Counted from the stretch's first letter, positions 1 to 7,840 are shown. The stretch is 64,000 nucleotides of DNA from an uncultured Ruminococcus sp. (GCA_902773635.1 CACYFH010000003.1:1-64000), one strand, 5' to 3'. Numbers and translations are program-made. Notes: generated from the sequence alone by a model not told the origin.

Positions 1-1
1 C

Positions 2-484
2 AAGCCTGTGCTGAGCGTCGATATGGACGAATACCGTGTTATGCAAAAGCTGATGATAAAGGTGCAGGACGAAGCGGCGGCGATTCGCCGACTGCAAGAC
101 GTGGAGCTTCCAAAGCTGCAAACACAGCTTGCCGAAACAAAAGGTCTGTTCAAGGGCAAGGAGCGCAAGGCGTTGGAGCAGAAGATTCAGCAGACGGAGA
201 AAACTATCGCCGCAAAGCTGAATGCAATCCCGAGAATTTTGCAGGACGACGGCTACCCCGACGCTGAGGTATTTATCGCCGCTTTCAAAAAAGCGACCGA
301 GATTGTCGAGCAATACCGCCGTGACCTGTCCGACTGGGAGCACAAGGTGAAATCCAACCAAGCCCCCGACAGGCAATCACAACCGCCAGAAAAGCAGAGC
401 GTAAGAAACAGGCTCAGACAGCTTCAAGCGGAGAGCAAACAGCGCCACACTCACAACCGCCATTCCCAAGACAGAGAAAGATAG
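2..484 (+). CDS. Relaxase (MobA/MobL-like), C-terminal fragment, open at the left edge
   Basis: The reading frame is open at the window edge, so only about 160 C-terminal residues are seen. They form a charged coiled-coil region (heptad-like stretch RLQDVELPKLQTQLAE, then KALEQKIQQTEKTI) followed by a basic, Gln-rich tail ending HSQDRER. This layout is typical of the C-terminus of MobA/MobL-type relaxases on mobilizable elements of gut Firmicutes. The catalytic N-terminus is outside the window, so the call rests on composition and on the TnpV gene nearby. A strong hairpin terminator follows ten bases after the stop. It would nick DNA at oriT for conjugal mobilization if it is a relaxase. Confidence 0.55.
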   Translation, partial: KPVLSVDMDEYRVMQKLMIKVQDEAAAIRRLQDVELPKLQTQLAETKGLFKGKERKALEQKIQQTEKTIAAKLNAIPRILQDDGYPDAEVFIAAFKKATEIVEQYRRDLSDWEHKVKSNQAPDRQSQPPEKQSVRNRLRQLQAESKQRHTHNRHSQDRER

Positions 485-493
485 CAAGACAAA

Positions 494-533
494 GCCGACG
501 GAGTTTCAAAATCAAAGCTCCGTCGGCAGTTTT
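494..533 (+). terminator. Rho-independent terminator after the relaxase fragment
   Basis: A perfect ten-base stem GCCGACGGAG / CTCCGTCGGC with a 14-base loop is followed by AGTTTTC. It lies just downstream of the relaxase stop codon. Confidence 0.8.
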
Positions 534-684
534 CTATCTGAATTATATTTTATGATTTGTAACGCTTTTAGGCTTCAAAGGGTACTGTTTATGGCTCTCT
601 GGGGAGTAATTAGGGAAAAGTAGGGTAATTTCATTACTTGGCGAGTTCGGGCGTTACACACTAATTCCAATATCCAGCGATTGA

Positions 685-1275
685 TTATTCAATTACAACC
701 CTGTTAATAAATTTTTTGAATTTTTGATTCTTTGTTAGTAAGATATAAGCCCAATATCCAATAAATGCTCCGATAACATTTAGCCATAAATCATCAATAT
801 CAGTTCCACGAGCCTGAGGTAATTGCAATAGTTCGATGCATAAAGACATAGATAAAGCTATTACTAAAATATGTTTGAGAGATACGTTTTTCCAAAGAGT
901 TGGGATTAAGAATCCGATAGGCACAAAAAGAATTATATTTCCAATCACATTTACTATAAAGTACAAATAATTGTAGTTATAGATGACTTCATAGTATGAA
1001 TCTACCAATACTTTACCCGGTATTAAATTAATCTCTCCAAATACATTTTGGTTCACTAAAAAGAGTTTTGTGTTACCAAACTCAATTTTGGGAATAAACG
1101 TCTGTGAAGCAACACCAACACAGTACATAACAAAAATCAGCAACACTATTTCACGTAACCAGTTTTTAGCGGTTTTATTCTTCTTTAAGATGATTAATCT
1201 GGTAACAATATAAAACGGCACAAAAAGAAACATATATGGTACAGAGTTTATGATGTATCCAATGATTGTATTCAT
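685..1275 (-). CDS. VanZ-family membrane protein
   Basis: A 196-residue protein with about five hydrophobic segments. The VanZ signature is visible in the second half: NVIGNIILFVPIGFLIP, then ELLQLPQARGTDIDDLWLN and VIGAFIGYW. VanZ gives low teicoplanin resistance in Tn1546, but most chromosomal homologues have no proven role. It is the last gene of a three-gene operon, 20 bases after the anti-sigma gene, with ribosome site AAAGG ahead of ATG. The region is AT-rich and next to mobile-element genes, so it is probably transferred cargo. The family call is firm; the function is not known. Confidence 0.85.
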   Translation of the reverse strand: MNTIIGYIINSVPYMFLFVPFYIVTRLIILKKNKTAKNWLREIVLLIFVMYCVGVASQTFIPKIEFGNTKLFLVNQNVFGEINLIPGKVLVDSYYEVIYNYNYLYFIVNVIGNIILFVPIGFLIPTLWKNVSLKHILVIALSMSLCIELLQLPQARGTDIDDLWLNVIGAFIGYWAYILLTKNQKFKKFINRVVIE

Positions 1276-1295
1276 AATTTAACCTTTCTTTCGTA

Positions 1296-2234
1296 TTATT
1301 TTAAACTATCAATTCTTGCTCCGATTGTGATTCCATTCTGTTGGTCAGCATTAATGCAACTAAATCGCAAAGTTGCGGTATCAGATGATCCATCTTCATA
1401 GTTAACTTCCGCAGTAATCATAACTTTGCTATACATCTCATTGTAGATTATCTTAATATCATTCATAAATTCATTGATGTATTCTTCATCTGATAATGAT
1501 TTACCTTTCTCCGTTTCTGTTTTCGGTGACATTGAGAATATATCTTCGTAAGCATTTTCAGCCTCTTGACTAATGTTTTCATCTGAGGATATCCTCGTCA
1601 ACAGCTGAATAGGAAATGACTGCATTTCGGTGTAATCTTTGAATTCGGTATTTATTTGATCATCAAATGAAACAGTGTAGCTTGAATACTGTTTATCCTT
1701 TTCGATATAGCTCTCAATCTTATTATTGCTCTCAGTTTTTTCTGTGATTTTATCGGAAGCTATTGCTTCATTCGGATGTTTCTCACGATATCCAGAAAGA
1801 TAAGAAGTATAAGGGAATAGAAAAACAGCATTTTCGACGGTATATTTTATGGATTTGATATTTCTTCCGTCACACTTAATTGCAAATGGAATAACACAGT
1901 TATAGATTTGTGTTCTCTTATCTCCCTCAATAATACTTCCGGTCTCACCACTGACAGGGGCAACCTTTGCAATCTCTACAAATGATTCTCCTCCTATTTC
2001 AGCGGCATTTGCTTTTAATACAAAAGAATTTCCTTTTACGCTAAAACTATCTATAATAACTGTAATAATTATCACGGCAGCCAAGCACGCCGCTACAGTT
2101 GATATATGTTTGATTCTCTTTTTTTTAATATGTTTTGTATTCTTATTTTTTATCCTTTGAATAAGTTCATCTGATGCGTGAACTTCATCAAAGGTGCTTT
2201 GATAAAGCTCATAAGTATCTTTGTAATTGCTCAT
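1296..2234 (-). CDS. Anti-sigma factor-like single-pass membrane protein
   Basis: A 312-residue protein: a cytosolic N-terminus of about 45 residues with a basic patch (KHIKKKRIKH), one membrane segment (about 47-67, VAACLAAVIIITVII) and a large outer domain with no recognised fold. I chose the ATG that overlaps the sigma-factor stop as ATGA, because GGGGAGG sits at correct spacing; a GTG two codons upstream is possible. Such proteins, translationally coupled to an ECF sigma gene, normally hold the sigma factor at the membrane and release it on a signal. It lacks an obvious HxxxCxxC zinc anti-sigma motif. DUF4179-like is the closest general description. Confidence 0.75.
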   Translation of the reverse strand: MSNYKDTYELYQSTFDEVHASDELIQRIKNKNTKHIKKKRIKHISTVAACLAAVIIITVIIDSFSVKGNSFVLKANAAEIGGESFVEIAKVAPVSGETGSIIEGDKRTQIYNCVIPFAIKCDGRNIKSIKYTVENAVFLFPYTSYLSGYREKHPNEAIASDKITEKTESNNKIESYIEKDKQYSSYTVSFDDQINTEFKDYTEMQSFPIQLLTRISSDENISQEAENAYEDIFSMSPKTETEKGKSLSDEEYINEFMNDIKIIYNEMYSKVMITAEVNYEDGSSDTATLRFSCINADQQNGITIGARIDSLK

Positions 2235-2713
2235 ATCCACGCCTCCCCAAGTTTATTCTTTAACATTTTTCTTGCTCTCATTAGTCTTGTTTGCACATTA
2301 CTCTCCGATATTCCGAGAACAGAAGCAATTTCACCACACTTATAGCCCTCATAATAGTACAGATGTAGAACCGAGCTGTATTTCTTTGGAAGTTTCATAA
2401 CCTCAATAAAAATTTCGCTTTTTTTAGATTCTATGTATTCAGGCTCATAGTCTAAGTCACTGAAAGAAATTACTTTTTTTCGCCAAGGTGAACGCCATAG
2501 GGATTTGCATTCATTAATAACAATCCTGATTAGCCATTTTCTGATATGGTCGTCATTTTCAAAATTGACTTCGCTTTTCAGCAGCTTGATAAAAGCATTT
2601 TGAGTAACATCCTCTGCGTCGCTTTTGCTTTTACAAAAGCTCAATGCTGACCGAAAAACAACATCAGTATATTTTTCAACTATTCTATTGAATTCGGAAG
2701 AGTCCACAAACAT
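2231..2713 (-). CDS. ECF-type RNA polymerase sigma factor
   Basis: A 160-residue sigma-70 family protein with region 2 (residues about 8-75, with DAEDVTQNAFIKLLKS) and region 4 (about 100-155, with YYYEGYKCGEIASVLGIS and RLMRARKML helix-turn-helix). Size and domain content match ECF sigma factors (SigV/SigW-like). The ATG at 2713 is preferred over one three codons upstream because GGAG is then at proper distance. It is coupled by ATGA to the anti-sigma gene and leads the operon with VanZ, which suggests envelope-stress control of the cargo. A TATAAT box lies about 35 bases upstream without a clear -35. Confidence 0.9.
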   Translation of the reverse strand: MFVDSSEFNRIVEKYTDVVFRSALSFCKSKSDAEDVTQNAFIKLLKSEVNFENDDHIRKWLIRIVINECKSLWRSPWRKKVISFSDLDYEPEYIESKKSEIFIEVMKLPKKYSSVLHLYYYEGYKCGEIASVLGISESNVQTRLMRARKMLKNKLGEAWI

Positions 2714-2823
2714 CACTCCCATCTCCTGTATAACACATAAAGTATTATACTTCTTTTTCTTTTTTATGAAAAGCTCTTCATTATTACAACGCTTTGAAAC
2801 TTAAAAATATCACAAATAATTGC

Positions 2824-2860
2824 AAAAATCCGCCAAGCAGGAGATTTTCCCACTTGACGG
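2824..2860 (-). terminator. Terminator after tnpV
   Basis: Read on the minus strand, an imperfect eight-base stem CCGTCAAG / CTTGGCGG is followed by ATTTTTGC. It starts about ten bases after the TnpV stop. Confidence 0.65.
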
Positions 2861-2869
2861 CTGTACTTG

Positions 2870-3232
2870 TTAGGTGTAAATCAACTCTGTATTTACAATC
2901 TCCGTTGCACGGTGTCGGATATTGTTCATTCTCGCAATCCACAGCATTTGATTATCTGCTTTGAGCTGTTCGGTTACGCCTTCCTTTTCGGCAAGTTGTT
3001 TTACTAACCGAAAGAACATATCCTCTGCCTGCTCATTGATGTCAGCGAGATAGGCGGTGAGCTTGCAACTCGTCAGCAGATTGGTATAGCGGATTTTGTG
3101 GTGCTGCTCGATATACCGTAAATGCCGCTTGCCCCAAATACCGATTTCTACCTTTGGTTGTTCAGGCAGTTTAAGGTCGGGCAACAGATAATCGCCCTGT
3201 TGTGTATAGCTGATTTCAAAATTGTGTTTCAT
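2870..3232 (-). CDS. tnpV: TnpV family transposon protein
   Basis: A 120-residue protein that matches TnpV, the small accessory protein of Tn4451-like mobilizable transposons. Recognisable features are the opening FEISYTQQGDYLLPDL, the WGKRHLRYIEQHH stretch and the acidic helix LADINEQAEDMFFRLVKQL. Its role in transposition is unproven. I start it at the ATG after GGAGG rather than at a TTG five codons upstream, which overlaps the ribosome site. No integrase is found beside it in the window, so this may be an element edge or remnant. Confidence 0.85.
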   Translation of the reverse strand: MKHNFEISYTQQGDYLLPDLKLPEQPKVEIGIWGKRHLRYIEQHHKIRYTNLLTSCKLTAYLADINEQAEDMFFRLVKQLAEKEGVTEQLKADNQMLWIARMNNIRHRATEIVNTELIYT

Positions 3233-3296
3233 GATAGTATCCTCCAAAAATATATTCGCACATATATCACAGCACTCCGATCACCACATTTTGTTA

Positions 3297-3490
3297 TAAC
3301 CTGTTATCAGTTTTTCTTTCCCTTAACTTTGCCCTTACGAGCCGTCGGGAACGATATAATAAAATGTGAAATCCTATGTCCGCATAAGGTGAGCAAACTG
3401 CGATAAACTCACTGTTTATCAGGCTTTTGGAGGACTTTACTAACAACCTATGATATGCTATAATAACCATAGATTATTTCAGATTCAAAT
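3297..3490. repeat. Degenerate repeat copy A (element scar), also upstream region of the acyltransferase gene
   Basis: This non-coding stretch is recognisably related over roughly 180 bases to 6108-6320. Shared landmarks in order are TTATA-CCTGTTAT, a TTGCCCTTA-GAGC motif, GGTGAGCA-A-TGCG, GAGGA-TT and a final TCAAAT-C block. A third copy of the TTTTTGCCCTT core lies at 4845-4900. The repeat separates the tnpV edge from the next gene, so it may be an integration scar. Confidence 0.5.
3436..3464 (+). promoter_or_regulatory. Promoter of the acyltransferase gene
   Basis: TTTACT and TATAAT are separated by 17 bases, about 45 bases ahead of the start codon. Confidence 0.6.
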
Positions 3491-3510
3491 CGGAATTTTT
3501 GGAGGCATAA

Positions 3511-4782
3511 ATGGAACAGAAGTTATTTACAGAGCTACGTCCGCTATATGTTACAACCAAAGAAAGCCCTAATGAAATCAGAATCAGAATTCGAATGCGC
3601 GATCTAATTGATCCGGAAATTCTTCGCCGTGCTGTGGATATGACGATGAAAAGATATCCGTATTTCTGTGTTGAGTTACAAAAAAAGGAAGGCCGTTATG
3701 TTTTCGTCGAAAATCATCGACCCGTCGTTATTACCGATTCGCTTCACGGAGTGGATCTTAATTCAGAGGATTCAAATTACCATATGATTGCATTCTGCCG
3801 GAAGGATAATTGGATCGTTTTAGATGTGTTTCACGGCTTGACTGACGGTACGGGAGCGTATGAAGTGGTGAGAACACTTCTTTATTACTATTGTTCCGAA
3901 CGTTACAATGTCAAACTAAAAGAAGAGGGTATCCGTCTTGTCGGTGAGGAAATCCCCGAAGAAGAGTGGATCGACCCTGTAGCGAACAGAACAGATCTTC
4001 CGCTTCCCAAGCAGAATGAACTCATGTCCGACGCATTGAATCTCATCACCTCGGCGGGTCTTGAGGAAGATCATCACCATACCGTATACAGTATCGCTAT
4101 ATCGGAATCCGAATTCATGAGGTTCAATCTGGACAATGACGGCAGCCCCGGAACGATGGTTTCTCTGCTGCTTAGCCGGGCTATCGCGAAACTGTTCCCG
4201 AAGGCTGAGAATGTGATTCGCATTACTCTTTGTTTGAATCAGAGAAAGGCGCTTCACGCACCGTTGGCGCATCAGAGCTTGGTCGGCGGAGTTATGCTTG
4301 AATACAAGGACAAGATGCGCGATTGGTCTCTTGAAATGCAGGGTACTGCATACCGGGGAATGGTCTTTGCTCAGGCTCAGGAGGAGAATGTGCTGATGGG
4401 AGCTGCCTCAATTAAGGGACTCAACGGTATGATTCTCTCAAAAGAGAGTGATACAGAGCGTTTGGGAATAGCTTCCTATATCAACTCGCTGGCAAGCCGT
4501 GTCGTCACGGCTACAGTAAGCTATGTCGGAAAAGCGGACTATAAGGAAGCCGAACAATATATCCGCGATTTCCGGGGATGGACGTCATCTTCGGGTAGCG
4601 GTCTGCTCGTTGAAATATCAGCTGTCAACGGACGGTTTACCCTCGACTTTTTGCAGACATTTTCAAATCCAATCTTTGTGAACGCTTTTCTGAAAGAACT
4701 GGAGGAGAACGGAATTGTGTATGATCTTCAAGATGTAAATGAATTGGAGCTTCCAAACATTCAGCTTCCTTGGACGATGTAA
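3511..4782 (+). CDS. Stand-alone condensation-domain / alcohol acyltransferase-like protein
   Basis: A 423-residue soluble protein of the chloramphenicol-acetyltransferase/NRPS condensation superfamily. The active-site motif HxxxDG is present as HGLTDGTG near residue 113, in a small first subdomain that opens with PLYVTTKESPNEIRIRI. The second half carries strand-rich segments ending in LDFLQTFSNPIFVNAFL, comparable to the bridge region of such enzymes. No carrier protein or adenylation domain is nearby, so it probably transfers an acyl group from CoA to an alcohol or amine. GGAGG lies seven bases before ATG. It has its own promoter and a strong hairpin downstream. The substrate cannot be told. 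Confidence 0.75.
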   Translation: MEQKLFTELRPLYVTTKESPNEIRIRIRMRDLIDPEILRRAVDMTMKRYPYFCVELQKKEGRYVFVENHRPVVITDSLHGVDLNSEDSNYHMIAFCRKDNWIVLDVFHGLTDGTGAYEVVRTLLYYYCSERYNVKLKEEGIRLVGEEIPEEEWIDPVANRTDLPLPKQNELMSDALNLITSAGLEEDHHHTVYSIAISESEFMRFNLDNDGSPGTMVSLLLSRAIAKLFPKAENVIRITLCLNQRKALHAPLAHQSLVGGVMLEYKDKMRDWSLEMQGTAYRGMVFAQAQEENVLMGAASIKGLNGMILSKESDTERLGIASYINSLASRVVTATVSYVGKADYKEAEQYIRDFRGWTSSSGSGLLVEISAVNGRFTLDFLQTFSNPIFVNAFLKELEENGIVYDLQDVNELELPNIQLPWTM

Positions 4783-4964
4783 CAAATTCTGATTTGTCTA
4801 TCCGAATCTCTGAAACCCTTTGATTTTCCTGCATTTCCTGCAGGTCTGCTACCATAAAAAGCTCCGTTTTCCCTTGTTTTTGCCCTTGTGAGGCAAAACA
4901 AGGGAAACTTTTTTCAGAATGCCTACCGCGCATCAATGCCTCGCCGCTTGAGAGAGCGAAATAC
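4783..4964. repeat. Degenerate repeat copy B in the gap after the acyltransferase gene
   Basis: The gap contains the TTTTTGCCCTT core seen at 3300-3350 and 6140-6165. Flanking words (GAATCTCTGAAACC, GATTTTCC, TCTGCT) resemble the reverse complement of copy C, so the copy may be rearranged. I see no credible gene here: the short open frames lack ribosome sites. Confidence 0.35.
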
Positions 4965-5006
4965 ACCCCTCGCACAAATCAGGCGATTTGTACGAGGGGT
5001 ATTTTC
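4965..5006. terminator. Strong hairpin, probable bidirectional terminator
   Basis: A 16-base stem (ACCCCTCGCACAAATC with GATTTGTACGAGGGGT, one mismatch) has a four-base loop and is followed by ATTTTCGTCTTT. It lies between the plus-strand acyltransferase gene and the minus-strand DUF2812 gene, which converge. Confidence 0.75.
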
Positions 5007-5104
5007 GTCTTTGTAGAAGTATACCCCCTGAAAAAATGAGTATCCAAAAGAAGCTGCGGGGATGCAGGATTTTTTTACAACCATTTATTTCGTGGGTACA
5101 TTAT

Positions 5105-5659
5105 CTATCTGTTATCGCCATATTTCTTTTTGAGCATACGCAACTTAATTCCGCAATGCACAAACAAATAAAGATATATAAGCAATAGAACAGAAAGAAT
5201 AACCGTAGACACATCAGCAAAAGGATGACTGCCCTCCACACTTCTTATGAAATTTGGAAGCAGACAGGCAAAAAAAATCACTAATAATGGGAGCATACGG
5301 GTCTTGATAATATGATTGACCATGTCAACACGAGAGGCATCATCGGAAAATATCTCGCTGTCCTGCTCTGTATCTGCATTTGACACTGGTTTGCGGAAAT
5401 ATAACCATCCAACACAGCGGTTAAAATACTCCCATCCGTAGTCATTGAAGATTTGAAGATAATCATGGTCTTCCGTATTATTCTTATAGTCCAAACGATA
5501 TACAACGTCCTCTGGAGCGCAGCTTTCAAAGATATAGAAACAGGGCAGTATCGTTTTCATCAACTTCCATCCCTTTTTGTGCTGCTCACGCAGCCAAATC
5601 TCCTCTTCTTCATAATCTGCTATTGTAAAAAAGCGAATCATCGTCTTTCTGTTACTCAT
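5105..5659 (-). CDS. DUF2812 domain membrane protein, PadR-linked
   Basis: A 184-residue protein. The N-terminal half is a soluble DUF2812-like domain (RFFTIADYEEEEIWLREQHKKGW, then DYLQIFNDYGWEYF and WLYFRKP); the C-terminal half has two membrane segments (about 120-136 and 148-170). It overlaps the upstream PadR gene by eight bases, the usual arrangement of DUF2812 with a PadR regulator in Clostridia. Such pairs are self-regulated membrane-stress or antimicrobial-response units, but no exact role is proven. Confidence 0.85.
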   Translation of the reverse strand: MSNRKTMIRFFTIADYEEEEIWLREQHKKGWKLMKTILPCFYIFESCAPEDVVYRLDYKNNTEDHDYLQIFNDYGWEYFNRCVGWLYFRKPVSNADTEQDSEIFSDDASRVDMVNHIIKTRMLPLLVIFFACLLPNFIRSVEGSHPFADVSTVILSVLLLIYLYLFVHCGIKLRMLKKKYGDNR

Positions 5660-5975
5660 TTATTTTCTCTCCTTTACTGTTTTTGTATAGACGTTCAATG
5701 CGTCGAATTTCAAGAGATAAGATTTCTGCCCCAAGACCAGTAATCTGATACAGCTTTCGTTTTTCTTCTTCTCTTACGAAAGCTATGAGCCCATCCTTTT
5801 CCATTTTCGAAAGAGTTCCATACATAGTTCCTGCACCTATAACTAAATCGCCTCCGGTCATCTGTTTGACCTGTTGGCTGATGCCATAACCATGTTGTGG
5901 TTGTTGCAGGCAGAATAGTATATAGAATCCGCTCTCTGTCATGGGGACATAGATTCGTCTTATTTTATTATCCAT
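5652..5975 (-). CDS. PadR family transcriptional regulator
   Basis: A 107-residue winged-helix repressor of the short PadR type. The DNA-binding part shows FYILFCLQQPQHGYGISQQV, GTMYGTLSKMEKDGLI and the wing REEEKRKLYQIT, followed by a C-terminal dimer helix. The start at 5975 has GGAGG at correct spacing; the frame extends further upstream but across the promoter. The promoter upstream overlaps paired palindromes, so it probably represses its own operon and thereby the DUF2812 gene. Confidence 0.92.
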   Translation of the reverse strand: MDNKIRRIYVPMTESGFYILFCLQQPQHGYGISQQVKQMTGGDLVIGAGTMYGTLSKMEKDGLIAFVREEEKRKLYQITGLGAEILSLEIRRIERLYKNSKGEKINE

Positions 5976-6001
5976 AAATCCTCCAGACTGTTTCACTTCA
6001 A

Positions 6002-6050
6002 TACATCGAACTTCGCTATACATTATATCGAACCTCGATGTAATTGTCAA
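6002..6050 (-). promoter_or_regulatory. PadR operon promoter with overlapping palindromic operators
   Basis: On the minus strand a consensus promoter TTGACA (6045-6050) and TATAAT (6022-6027) have a 17-base spacer. Outer arms TACATCGA (6002-6009) and TCGATGTA (6035-6042) form an inverted repeat, and each half holds a smaller palindrome of the CGAA-N-TTCG type. Binding there would block polymerase, as expected for PadR self-repression. Confidence 0.75.
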
Positions 6051-6107
6051 TATATTTTTATTTCACAAAAACGACGGCGAGGATCGCTCCCTGCCGCCCG
6101 ATTGCCA

Positions 6108-6320
6108 CACCTTGTTATATCCTGTTATGATTTTATCTTGCCCTTGTTTTTGCCCTTATGAGCGGCGCGGGCGTTGTAGAAATGGTGTAACATTTAATAA
6201 CGGGATTCGGTGAGCAGATTGCGGAAAATCCTTTGTTTTCAACGGTTTCAGAGGATTTCATTAAAACCCTATAATCACTGGCGAATGCTAATGATTTCGG
6301 GGAATTCAAATTCTGATTTA
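6108..6320. repeat. Degenerate repeat copy C
   Basis: Related to 3297-3490 in the same orientation, with shared words in the same order (TTATATCCTGTTAT, TTTTTGCCCTTATGAGC, GGTGAGCAGATTGCGG, GAGGATTTCATTAA). It fills most of the 475-base gap before the nucleotidyltransferase gene; I see no gene in it. Confidence 0.5.
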
Positions 6321-6340
6321 CAGCATTAATCTATACTATA

Positions 6341-6374
6341 GCAGGCAGTCTTATGTGAGGTTGCCTGCTTTTTT
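6341..6374 (+). terminator. Hairpin terminator or attenuator upstream of the nucleotidyltransferase gene
   Basis: Stem GCAGGCA / TGCCTGC is followed by six T. A related but weaker hairpin with the same downstream sequence recurs at 7262-7290. Confidence 0.65.
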
Positions 6375-6384
6375 AATCATCTGA

Positions 6385-6413
6385 TAGACAAAATCCGACT
6401 GTAATGATATAAT
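6385..6413 (+). promoter_or_regulatory. Promoter of the nucleotidyltransferase gene
   Basis: TAGACA and TATAAT are 17 bases apart, 37 bases before the start codon. The same promoter module is repeated at 7309-7337. Confidence 0.7.
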
Positions 6414-6450
6414 ATCAGAAATACAAATAGGAATTGATAGGTGATAAAAA

Positions 6451-7236
6451 ATGATCAATAAACTCTTTGAAAAACTATCCGAATTCGATCAGGTCGAGGC
6501 GATTGCGCTCGGCGGTTCCCGTTCGGGAGAAAACTATGATGAAAAATCCGATTATGATGTGTATGTTTACATCACTGCGCCTATCGAAGAAGAAACCAGA
6601 CGCGCGTTATTGGCTGATTACTGCCGATATATGGAGATCGGAAACCATTACTGGGAATACGAGGATAATTGCGTTCTGAACAATGGGATCGACATCGACA
6701 TCCTTTACCGCGATCTGGACGAATTTTGTGACGGTGTTGCGAGCGTTGTGGAAAGGTTTGAGGCACACAACGGATATACTACCTGTATGTGGCATAACCT
6801 TTTGACCTGTAAAATCATCTGCGATAAGTACGGAAGGCTTCGAAATGCCAAAGAACGCTTTTCCGTTCCTTATCCCGAAGAACTCCGAAATAACATCATC
6901 AAAAGGAACACAGCTCTTTTATACAGCGCCATGCCCGCATACTCCCTGCAATTGAAAAAGGCGAACGGCAGAAACGACAGGGTGAGCGTCGTTCACAGAA
7001 CAGCCGCCTTTTTGGAATCGTATTTTGATGTGATTTTCGCCTTGAACAAGCAGACGCATCCGGGCGAAAAGCGCTTGATCGAGCTTTGCAGAAATAATTG
7101 CACCCTTCTTCCCGAGCGCTTTGAAGAGAACCTCGACCGACTTTTTGACGATATGCTGACACACAGCGATCGTCTGACCGAAGATTTGAATACAATTATC
7201 TCAGCGCTTAGATCCGTGTTGACACGGAAAACCTGA
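6451..7236 (+). CDS. Nucleotidyltransferase-fold protein (aminoglycoside adenylyltransferase/DUF4037-like)
   Basis: A 261-residue protein with the nucleotidyltransferase core near residues 20-40: GGS followed by SDYDVYVY, in which the two metal-binding Asp residues are visible, and a third acidic site at GIDIDILYRD. The C-terminal half (about 130-255) is helical, like the substrate domain of ANT-type enzymes. It probably moves a nucleotide onto a small molecule or serves as a toxin-like transferase; the substrate is unknown. AGGTGAT precedes ATG, and the gene has its own promoter. No partner HEPN gene is adjacent, which argues against a MNT-HEPN toxin pair. Confidence 0.8.
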   Translation: MINKLFEKLSEFDQVEAIALGGSRSGENYDEKSDYDVYVYITAPIEEETRRALLADYCRYMEIGNHYWEYEDNCVLNNGIDIDILYRDLDEFCDGVASVVERFEAHNGYTTCMWHNLLTCKIICDKYGRLRNAKERFSVPYPEELRNNIIKRNTALLYSAMPAYSLQLKKANGRNDRVSVVHRTAAFLESYFDVIFALNKQTHPGEKRLIELCRNNCTLLPERFEENLDRLFDDMLTHSDRLTEDLNTIISALRSVLTRKT

Positions 7237-7261
7237 TTTGCACCCAAAATTGTTTATCCGC

Positions 7262-7337
7262 GGGTAGTCTTTTATGAGATTGTCTGCTTTCTTATGCAGT
7301 TTGACTGATAGACAAATCAGCGTAGGAGTGATATAAT
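7262..7337 (+). promoter_or_regulatory. Second copy of the hairpin-promoter module, upstream of the small membrane gene
   Basis: The stretch repeats 6341-6413: a hairpin arm (GGGTAGTC, then TTGTCTGCTTTCTT), CTGATAGACAAA, and a promoter TAGACA (7309-7314) with TATAAT (7332-7337) at 17-base spacing. Confidence 0.65.
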
Positions 7338-7415
7338 TGTCTTATTATTTCAATTTGTCATTCATTCAAGGCGTTCGCACGCAGACGTGAAAATGAAAGA
7401 TAAGGAGATCGGAAT

Positions 7416-7694
7416 ATGGATTATGATGTCAGCTTCTGGGAAATGCTTTTGCCGATCCTGGTGCCCCTGATCGTATTCGGCTTGCCCCTTTTGAGTGTCG
7501 TCGGCTTCGTTTTGTTCCTTGTTTTCTATTTTGACAGGAAGAAGCGGAACGCCCTCCTTCCTCCCGAAGCGCAGAAAAGCACTCTCGGCTTGAAGCTCGG
7601 CTTCATCATCTGCGGCGCGATCGCGCTGACGGTGATCGTCCTGTTCATCGTGCTGGTCATGATGGTGAATACCGGCGCGATCCGGCTCATGTAG
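7416..7694 (+). CDS. Small two-pass membrane protein
   Basis: A 92-residue protein with two membrane segments (about 9-38 and 62-86) joined by a basic cytosolic loop (DRKKRNALLPPEAQKS). I do not recognise a family. AAGGAG precedes ATG. A 45-residue membrane protein gene follows after seven bases, and then the broken start of a gene like the one at 9911. This suggests that the small proteins once stood in one operon with the PstS-like gene. Confidence 0.75.
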   Translation: MDYDVSFWEMLLPILVPLIVFGLPLLSVVGFVLFLVFYFDRKKRNALLPPEAQKSTLGLKLGFIICGAIALTVIVLFIVLVMMVNTGAIRLM

Positions 7695-7701
7695 GTGCGC
7701 T

Positions 7702-7839
7702 ATGGCGAGAAAACGGTTTTACGGAATCCTGATCGCGGTCGCCGCGGTCTGTCTTGCGCTGACGGTCGCGCACTTCATCTATGATTTCGTCGCGTATCAG
7801 AACTGCTCCATCATCTATTTCATTTCGAGGGAGCTTTGA
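7702..7839 (+). CDS. 45-residue single-pass membrane protein
   Basis: The frame starts MARKRFYGILIAVAAV, has one membrane segment (about residues 6-26) and ends with FISREL. It follows the 92-residue protein closely, with only a weak ribosome site (TAGGTG), so coupling is likely. Codon use matches the GC-rich neighbours. No family is recognised. Confidence 0.6.
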   Translation: MARKRFYGILIAVAAVCLALTVAHFIYDFVAYQNCSIIYFISREL

Positions 7840-7840
7840 G

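Noticed and set aside
3122..3406. Plus-strand open frame opposite the tnpV start
   Set aside because: It overlaps tnpV and the repeat copy, and lacks a ribosome site.
4988..5188. 66-residue open frame after the hairpin
   Set aside because: It begins inside the terminator stem, overlaps the DUF2812 gene and has no ribosome site.
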